DNA from: JAOUEA01 sp038249195
GTDB lineage: Bacteria; Actinomycetota; UBA4738; HRBIN12
Reading direction: 5' to 3'
Length of the DNA stretch: 64,000 nt
NCBI GenBank assembly: GCA_038249195.1
Contig: JBBRWM010000003.1
Coordinates: 62,001 to 126,000 of the forward strand
Numbering within the stretch: the stretch's first letter is position 1; every line of letters begins with the position of its first letter. The notes beneath the pieces are model-generated. The model saw only the letters and a list, made by a program, of their open reading frames with translations, was not told where the DNA came from and did not search any database. Made by a program: the position numbers and the translations under genes. This document shows positions 58,656 to 64,000 of this stretch, piece after piece.

Positions 58656-60593
58656 GTGCGCGGCGCCATCGTGCGGACCGCGCGCGTCGACGCCGAACGC
58701 GACGCCCAGCGCGGGCGGGTCGGACGTGAGCTCACCCACGTCCTGGGGCAACGCAAGCTGTTCCAGAAGCTGACGCCGGGGCTCATGCACGCCTTCATCT
58801 TCTGGGGGTTCCTGGTCCTGCTGCCCACGATCGCGGAGGCCATGCTCGCGATCGTCGACCCGTCCTGGAGCCTGCCCATCCTCGGCCACTGGCCGCCGTT
58901 CGTGTTTGCGGTGGACCTCTTCGCGTCGCTCGTGATCGCGGGGGTGGGCGTCGCGTTCTGGATCCGCAAGGTCCAGCGCCCCGATCGCTTCCGCGGCAGT
59001 CACCTCCGCGATGCCGACCGCACCCTCGTCGCGATCCTCGCCATCGCGGGCACCCTGCTCCTTTGGAACGCCACCCGCGTGGCGCTGGGCACCTACCCAC
59101 ATCCCGCCGCCGCGCCGGTCTCCCGGGCCCTCGCGAACCTGTTCGCCGGGGGGGCCGGCACCGAAACGGCCTCGCGGATCCTGGTCTGGTCGCACGTGTT
59201 GATCGTCCTGGGGTTCCTGGCATACCTGCCCGGCTCCAAGCATCTGCACATCCTCACGGCGGTACCCAACGTGTGGCTCGCGAAGCCCCGTCCGAGCGGT
59301 CGTCTCGTGCCGCTGCGCCTGGACCTCGAGGGCCCCCAGGAGGACCTTCGCTTCGGCGCCGGTACCGCCGCCGACCTCTCGCGCAAACAGACGCTCGACC
59401 TCTTCACCTGCACGGAATGCGGCCGCTGCCAGGAGGTGTGCCCGGCGTGGGCCACCGGCAAGCCCCTCAGCCCCAAGCTCCTGATCATGGACCTGCGCGA
59501 CCACGTGAGCACCCAGGCCGAGCGCGTCTTGTCCGCCCGCGCCGGGGGTGTCGTCGAGCTCCAGCCTCTCGTGCCCGCCGCGGTGGACGACGAGGTGGTG
59601 TGGGACTGCGTGACGTGCGGCGCATGTGTGCGCGAGTGCCCGGTCGACATCGAGCACGTCGACACGATCGTGGACCTGCGCCGACATCTCGTGATGGCAG
59701 AGTCGAGGTTCCCCACCGAGGCGGGGAGGCTGCTGCGGGGCATCGAAGGCGCCAACGAGAACCCGTGGAGCCAGCCGCCGTCCGCCCGGGTCGATTGGGC
59801 CGAAGGTCTCGACGTGCGGATCCTGCAGCCGGGCGACCGCGCGCCCGAGTACCTCTTCTGGGTGGGTTGCGCTGGGGCCTTCGACGAGCGAGCGCAGGAG
59901 GCTACGCGATCGGTCGCCAGGCTCCTGGCCGCCACCGGCACGGACTTCGCGATCCTGGGGCCCCGCGAACGGTGCACGGGCGACCCGGCCCGGCGGATGG
60001 GGCACGAGTACCTGTTCCAGCAACTCGCCGAGCGCAACATCGAGGTGCTGGGCGAGACCGGCGTGACCAAGATCGTCGCGAGCTGCGCGCACTGCTTCAA
60101 CACGCTCGCGAACGAATACCCGGACTACGGCGGACGCTTCGAGGTCATCCATCACACCGAGCTCCTCGCGCGCCTGATCGGGCAGGGGCGGCTGACACCG
60201 GGGCCCGATGCGCGCGCGGGGACGGCCACCCTGCACGATCCCTGTTACCTCGGCCGCCACAACGGCGTCTTCGAGGCCCCGCGGGAGATCGTGGGCGCCG
60301 CGGCGGGCGCCACCGTGGAGATGCCGCGCAGCAAGGAACGCTCCTTCTGTTGCGGCGCGGGCGGCGCCCGGATGTGGATGGAAGAGCTCGAGGGGACCAC
60401 GCGCATCAACGACGCGCGCTTCGCCGAAGCCGCCGCCACGGGCGCCGACGTGGTGGCGACGGCCTGTCCCTACTGCACGGTGATGCTGGACGACGCCGCG
60501 AAGAGCGCGGGCAGCGACGTGCGCGTCGCCGACGTGGCGACGCTCTTGGCGGAGTCCGTCCTGGACGCGCCGGCGGCCGGCCCCGGGGCGTGA
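58656..60593 (+). CDS. Membrane Fe-S oxidoreductase, ETF-to-quinone type (FadF/HdrD-like)
   Basis: At least 645 residues. N-terminal membrane part (nitrate-reductase-gamma-like helices, LMHAFIFWGFLVLLP onward), two 4Fe-4S motifs (CTECGRCQEVCP and CVTCGACVRECP), then two CCG domains (WVGCAGAF ... SCAHCF; HDPCYLG ... FCCGAGG ... ACPYC). Such proteins pass electrons from ETF to the quinone pool and often sit beside etfBA. The start is unclear: a hydrophobic helix (LVAAAALSAAILAALLLFL, from about 58587) is in frame before the first standard start GTG 58656, but no ATG, GTG or TTG precedes it. A CTG start or a local indel near the etfA stop would restore it. Confidence 0.85.
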   Translation: MRGAIVRTARVDAERDAQRGRVGRELTHVLGQRKLFQKLTPGLMHAFIFWGFLVLLPTIAEAMLAIVDPSWSLPILGHWPPFVFAVDLFASLVIAGVGVAFWIRKVQRPDRFRGSHLRDADRTLVAILAIAGTLLLWNATRVALGTYPHPAAAPVSRALANLFAGGAGTETASRILVWSHVLIVLGFLAYLPGSKHLHILTAVPNVWLAKPRPSGRLVPLRLDLEGPQEDLRFGAGTAADLSRKQTLDLFTCTECGRCQEVCPAWATGKPLSPKLLIMDLRDHVSTQAERVLSARAGGVVELQPLVPAAVDDEVVWDCVTCGACVRECPVDIEHVDTIVDLRRHLVMAESRFPTEAGRLLRGIEGANENPWSQPPSARVDWAEGLDVRILQPGDRAPEYLFWVGCAGAFDERAQEATRSVARLLAATGTDFAILGPRERCTGDPARRMGHEYLFQQLAERNIEVLGETGVTKIVASCAHCFNTLANEYPDYGGRFEVIHHTELLARLIGQGRLTPGPDARAGTATLHDPCYLGRHNGVFEAPREIVGAAAGATVEMPRSKERSFCCGAGGARMWMEELEGTTRINDARFAEAAATGADVVATACPYCTVMLDDAAKSAGSDVRVADVATLLAESVLDAPAAGPGA

Positions 60594-60599
60594 TCGGAC

Positions 60600-61775
60600 T
60601 CAGACGAACGCCTTGTGGCCCGTCAGCAGGCCCCCGATCACCAGCGTGTGCACCTCTTCCGTGCCCTCGTACGTGAGCACGGATTCGAGGTTCGTCATGT
60701 GCCGCATGATCGGGTACTCGAGCGTGATGCCGTTCGCGCCCAGGATCGAGCGGGAGAGCCGGGCGATCGCGATGGCCTCGCGCGTGTTGTTGAGCTTGCC
60801 CACGCTCACCTGCTCCGCCCGCAGCCGCCCCTCCTCCTTCAGCCGGCCGAGGTGGTAGGCGAGCAGCGTGCCCTTGTGCAGCTCCAGGGCCATGTCGGTG
60901 AGCTTCTTCTGGGTGAGCTGGAAGGCGCCGATCGGCTTGCCGAACTGTTCCCGCGTCTTCGCATACTCGAGCGCCGACTCGAAGCACGCGCGGGCAGCGC
61001 CCATCACGCCCCAGATGATCCCGAACCGCGCTTCGTTGAGACACGACAGCGGCCCCTTGAGCCCCTCGACGCGAAGGAGGGCACTCGCCGGCAGCCGAAC
61101 GTCGTCCATCACGAGCTCGGAGGTCACGGAGGCTCGCAGGGAGAGCTTCTTGTGGATGTCGGGCGCGGAGAATCCCGGCGCGGCGCAGGGAACGACGAAC
61201 CCGCGCACGCCGTCGTCGGTGTTGGCCCAGACGATGGCCATGTCCGAGACGCTCCCGTTCGTGATCCACATCTTCGTGCCCGACAGGATCCAGTCATCGC
61301 CGTCGCGCTTGGCGAACGTCCGCATGGAGCCCGGGTCGCTCCCGCTGTCGGGCTCGGACAGCCCGAAACATCCGATCGCCTCCCCCGCTCGCATGCGGGG
61401 CAGCCACTCCTCCCGCTGCTCGTCACTCCCGTAGGTGTGCACGGCGTACATGGCGAGCGCGCTCTGCACCGACACGAAGCTACGGAGCCCGGAGTCGCCG
61501 GCCTCGAGCTCCAGCTCGACGAGGCCGTAGGCGACGGCTCCCAAGCCGCTCATCTCTTCGATCTGCATGCCGAGGAACCCAAGCTTCCCCAGTTCAAGCG
61601 CCAGCTCCCGAGCAGGGAACTCTCCGCGTTCGTACCAATCCTCGACCTCGGGCAGGATCCGGTCGCGCACCCACTCCCGGGCCAGGTCGCGGACCTGGCG
61701 CTCTTCGTCGTTGAGCAGATGTTCCAGGTCGAGGAGGTCCGTGGGCTTGAGCGGGGTGCGATCGGTGGCGGCCAT
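60600..61775 (-). CDS. Acyl-CoA dehydrogenase, glutaryl-CoA dehydrogenase-like
   Basis: 391 residues. Closest in pattern to GcdH: SVQSALAMYAVHTYGSDEQREEWLP, GCFGLSEPDSGSDPGSM, KLSLRASVTSELVMDDVRLP, LNEARFGIIWGVMGAA, KTREQFGKPIGAFQLTQKKL, and catalytic base E370 in TYEGTEEVHTLVIG. GcdH oxidises and decarboxylates glutaryl-CoA to crotonyl-CoA, passing electrons to ETF, which fits etfBA next door. Glutaryl-CoA is the end of lysine/cadaverine breakdown. Leaderless ATG. It ends 6 bp from the Fe-S gene. Confidence 0.88.
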   Translation of the reverse strand: MAATDRTPLKPTDLLDLEHLLNDEERQVRDLAREWVRDRILPEVEDWYERGEFPARELALELGKLGFLGMQIEEMSGLGAVAYGLVELELEAGDSGLRSFVSVQSALAMYAVHTYGSDEQREEWLPRMRAGEAIGCFGLSEPDSGSDPGSMRTFAKRDGDDWILSGTKMWITNGSVSDMAIVWANTDDGVRGFVVPCAAPGFSAPDIHKKLSLRASVTSELVMDDVRLPASALLRVEGLKGPLSCLNEARFGIIWGVMGAARACFESALEYAKTREQFGKPIGAFQLTQKKLTDMALELHKGTLLAYHLGRLKEEGRLRAEQVSVGKLNNTREAIAIARLSRSILGANGITLEYPIMRHMTNLESVLTYEGTEEVHTLVIGGLLTGHKAFV

Positions 61776-61781
61776 GGCTCG

Positions 61782-61821
61782 AAGGTAGCACCGTCACCGC
61801 CGCCGCGCGACGCCTTAGACT
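61782..61821. promoter_or_regulatory. Divergent leaderless promoters (GcdH-like / amidotransferase)
   Basis: - strand TACCTT (61782-61787) with 6 nt to ATG 61775; + strand TAGACT (61816-61821) with 8 nt to ATG 61830. The whole gap is 54 bp, so the two core promoters must overlap upstream. Confidence 0.5.
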
Positions 61822-61829
61822 CCCGGGGG

Positions 61830-62549
61830 ATGAAGCCCGTGTTGCTCGTGCAGAACGATCCATCGGAGACGTTCGGCGTGGGCGTGAACGCCCTGGCGGC
61901 GGCCGGCGCCCAGGTCCTCACGCTCGATGCCACGGACGCCGATGCGCCGCGCCCATCGCTCGACGATCTCTCCGGAGTCGTCATGTTCGGCGGTGTCATG
62001 AACGTCGACGAGGTGGACGAACATCCATTCTTGAAGGAGAACCGCGACCTGACCCGGGAGGCCTTCGCGCGTCACATCCCCTACCTCGGGATCTGCCTGG
62101 GCGCCCAGATGCTGGCACGGGCGCTCGATGCACCCGTGGGGCGCGCCCACGTCAAGGAGATCGGTTTCGAGCCCGTTCGGCCCTCGCCTGCGGCGGCCGA
62201 CGATCCCCTGCTGTCCGTGTGGGCCGACGGCGATCCCGTATTCCAGTGGCACCAGGACACGATCGAGCTCCCGCCGGGGGGAGAGCTGCTCGCGACGGGC
62301 GACCACATCCCCGTGCAGGCCTATCGCGTGGGGGACTCGGCCTGGGCCACGCAGTTCCACCTCGAGATCGACGCGGCCGAGCTGGAACTCTGGCTCGACG
62401 AGGTCCGCGACGTGGACCTCGAGACGATGTGGGGGAAGTCGCACGAGACGCTGCGCGCGGAGGCCGCCACGCACATGGCAGCGCACGAGGTGCGGGGCGC
62501 CGAGCTGTTCGCCCGCTTCGGCCGGATCGCCGCGGAGCGGGCCCCGTGA
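61830..62549 (+). CDS. Class I glutamine amidotransferase-like hydrolase (copy 2)
   Basis: 239 residues. GICLGAQMLARALD with the nucleophile Cys, FQWHQDTIELP, and FHLEID (His-Glu) complete the triad. Same subtype as the gene at 45793 (both share FQWH and GxCxGxQMLAR). The C-terminal tail differs. Coupled by GTGA to a PuuD-like hydrolase, so probably a gamma-glutamyl hydrolase or amidotransferase in the same pathway. Confidence 0.85.
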   Translation: MKPVLLVQNDPSETFGVGVNALAAAGAQVLTLDATDADAPRPSLDDLSGVVMFGGVMNVDEVDEHPFLKENRDLTREAFARHIPYLGICLGAQMLARALDAPVGRAHVKEIGFEPVRPSPAAADDPLLSVWADGDPVFQWHQDTIELPPGGELLATGDHIPVQAYRVGDSAWATQFHLEIDAAELELWLDEVRDVDLETMWGKSHETLRAEAATHMAAHEVRGAELFARFGRIAAERAP

Positions 62550-63376
62550 GCTCCCCCTTCCGGCCCCTCGTGGCCGTGGCGGCCTATCACCTCGGAGAAG
62601 GCCGCGTGCCGCGCTGGCCCGACGGCGGATACGGCGTGCCGGCTCCCTACATCGACGCCCTGCGTCGAGCGGGCGCACGGACCGCCATCGTGTGCCCGGG
62701 GGAGCAGGGCGAGCCCGAAGAGCTCCTCGAGCCCTTCCACGGCCTCGTGCTCGTCGGGGGTGGCGACGTGGACCCCGCCCGCTACGAGGCCGTGCCAGAC
62801 GCCGAGCACAACTACGGGGTGGAGCCCGATCGCGATGCGTTCGAGACCGCGCTGCTGCTGGCGGCCGACCGGCTGCACGTTCCCACGCTTTGCATCTGCC
62901 GGGGCATGCAGATCATGAACGTCGCGTACGGCGGCACGCTCCATCAGCATCTGCCTGGGCTTCCGGGGTTGCTGGAGCACGGCGTGCCGGTCGAGGACAC
63001 GATCACCACCCACGCCGTAACGCCCGTGCCGGGGACCTTGCTGTCCGCGGTCACCAAGTCGGGTGGTCTGGCCTGCACGTCGCACCACCATCAGGGCGTC
63101 GACCGGATCGGGGATGGACTGGTGGTAGCCGGACGCAGCCCCGACGGCCTCGTAGAAGCCCTGCAGCGACCCGTCCCGGATGGGCTCACGAACATCAGCG
63201 AAGCAAACGTGACCTGGATGCTCGGCGTGCAGTGGCACCCGGAGGAGACCGCCGACACCGATCCTGCGCAGCAGTCCCTGTTCGACGCGCTCGTGAACCT
63301 CGCCCGGCTGCGCGGAACGCGGGCGTTGGGGACGGGCGCCCGGGTGCAGACGTCCGGGATGGTCGCCAGCCCATGA
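62546..63376 (+). CDS. Gamma-glutamyl-gamma-aminobutyrate hydrolase-like (PuuD/C26)
   Basis: 276 residues from GTG 62546. VLVGGGDVDPARY (family motif), nucleophile Cys in LCICRGMQIMNVAYGGTLHQ, HHHQGVDRIG and WHPEET (catalytic His-Glu) match the peptidase C26/PuuD family, which frees GABA or other omega-amino acids from their gamma-glutamyl forms. This gives the hydrolytic last step for the gamma-glutamyl amine pathway suggested by the two ligases. Coupled on both sides (GTGA, ATGA). Confidence 0.88.
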   Translation: MSSPFRPLVAVAAYHLGEGRVPRWPDGGYGVPAPYIDALRRAGARTAIVCPGEQGEPEELLEPFHGLVLVGGGDVDPARYEAVPDAEHNYGVEPDRDAFETALLLAADRLHVPTLCICRGMQIMNVAYGGTLHQHLPGLPGLLEHGVPVEDTITTHAVTPVPGTLLSAVTKSGGLACTSHHHQGVDRIGDGLVVAGRSPDGLVEALQRPVPDGLTNISEANVTWMLGVQWHPEETADTDPAQQSLFDALVNLARLRGTRALGTGARVQTSGMVASP

Positions 63377-64000
63377 ACGTCGCCGCGACCCGCCTCGGGC
63401 CACCCCTGCCGGCGGGCGGAACCATCGGGGTGTGTGCGCCCTCTGGACCCTACTTCAATCGCAGCGACATCCTGCGACCCGTCGAGTGGTGGGAGGCGAA
63501 GGGCTACCGGGTGCGGCTCACCGACGGCGTATGGGCCCAGGACGACTACGTTGCGGGCGAGCCCGAGACCCGCGCCGCGGATCTCAACGCGCTGTTCGCC
63601 GACCCCGGGGTGGATGTGATCCAGGTGCTGTGGGGCGGCACCGGGGCCATGGAGATCCTGCCGTTCCTGGACTACGAAGCGATCGCCGCCAACCCGAAGG
63701 CGCTGATGGGGTACTCGGACATCACGAGCCTGCACATCGCGCTGCGGCAGGAGAGCGGGCTCGCCACGCTGCACGGCCCGGGCCTGAGCTCCATGGGGAT
63801 CCCCGAGCGGACGGAGTTCACGTGGAACTCTGCATTGGAAGGCTTCACGAAGGGCGGCGCGGGTCCGGTGCCGCGTGACCCCGACGACCCGTACGTGCGG
63901 GCGATCGCCCCCGGGGCCGCGACCGCTCCCGTCGTCGGGGGCAACCTCTTCACCTTCGTTCACCTGCTCGGCACGCCCTGGGATCCGGTGTTCGACGACG
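63373..64000 (+). CDS. S66 LD-carboxypeptidase / MccF-like, 5' part (3' end outside window)
   Basis: The first 209 residues are visible; the frame stays open to the right edge. GGTIGVCAPSGPYFNRSDI, ADPGVDVIQVLWGGTGAMEILPFLDY, and the nucleophile Ser in MGYSDITSLHIAL are typical of the S66 family, as is VVGGNLFTFVHLLGTP. S66 enzymes cut LD-peptide bonds of murein tetrapeptides, or amide bonds in microcin C7 analogues. ATG 63373 overlaps the PuuD-like stop; being third in this operon suggests a role in releasing an amino acid from a gamma-glutamyl or similar amide rather than murein recycling. Confidence 0.85.
   Translation, partial: MNVAATRLGPPLPAGGTIGVCAPSGPYFNRSDILRPVEWWEAKGYRVRLTDGVWAQDDYVAGEPETRAADLNALFADPGVDVIQVLWGGTGAMEILPFLDYEAIAANPKALMGYSDITSLHIALRQESGLATLHGPGLSSMGIPERTEFTWNSALEGFTKGGAGPVPRDPDDPYVRAIAPGAATAPVVGGNLFTFVHLLGTPWDPVFDD

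Overview
The window is GC-rich (about 70 %), gene-dense DNA from one bacterial chromosome. The genes form short, tightly overlapping operons (ATGA, GTGA and TGATG junctions) on both strands. There are no rRNA or tRNA genes, CRISPR arrays, phage genes or insertion sequences that I can see. Several things point to an Actinomycetota-type organism, probably an uncultured lineage: a WS/DGAT acyltransferase, an ECF42-type sigma factor next to a DGPF protein, an ETF-linked FadF-like Fe-S oxidoreductase, and many genes whose -10 box (TAnnnT) lies only 6-9 nt before an ATG or GTG, i.e. leaderless transcripts. This assignment is an inference.

Layout. 1-6.3 kb: amino-sugar (chitin/GlcNAc) utilisation, with a GH20 part, a GH4 glycosidase, a SIS deaminase/isomerase, a NodB-type deacetylase, a BadF/GlcNAc-type kinase and an MsiK/UgpC-like ATPase. 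6.3-19.3 kb: mixed housekeeping and accessory genes (M20 peptidase, PlsC, Nudix, SufS-like class V aminotransferase, PAS-GGDEF diguanylate cyclase, beta-propeller lipoprotein, group 1/2 sigma factor, alpha/beta hydrolase, WS/DGAT, AlaX, GT87-type membrane protein, EamA transporter). 19.3-27.6 kb: a 1150-residue membrane fusion protein (GT-C-like half plus MFS half), an active-looking type I phosphodiesterase, and divergently a degenerate paralogue of it in an operon with a YcgR/YcgQ-type permease pair. 27.6-30.8 kb: znuA-znuC-znuB-zur zinc-uptake operon with a palindromic Zur-box candidate. 30.8-38.8 kb: MutY, a CBS protein, DGPF-ECF42, an MBOAT/SGNH O-acylation pair, a broken lysyl-oxidase-like gene, Rieske, CDP-alcohol transferase and GreA. 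38.9-42.0 kb: two secreted phospholipase-C-like phosphoesterases.

42.0-64.0 kb is the most interesting part: a large amine/amino-acid catabolic region. It has an aldehyde dehydrogenase, an SDR, two paralogous class III aminotransferases flanking a class I glutamine amidotransferase, two glutamine-synthetase-like (gamma-glutamyl-amine ligase) genes, an ethanolamine-permease-like APC transporter, EtfB/EtfA plus a membrane Fe-S oxidoreductase, a glutaryl-CoA-dehydrogenase-like enzyme, another amidotransferase, a PuuD-like gamma-glutamyl hydrolase and an S66 carboxypeptidase that runs off the window. The logic resembles the Puu pathway (gamma-glutamylate the amine, oxidise or transaminate, oxidise the aldehyde, hydrolyse the gamma-glutamyl group). 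No PuuB-like oxidase is present; transaminases and an ETF/quinone electron route are there instead. Nested inside is a GntR-aldolase-dehydrogenase-FGGY kinase operon for a sugar or polyol. Its regulator has a palindromic operator inside its own promoter, and a near copy lies upstream of the amine permease.
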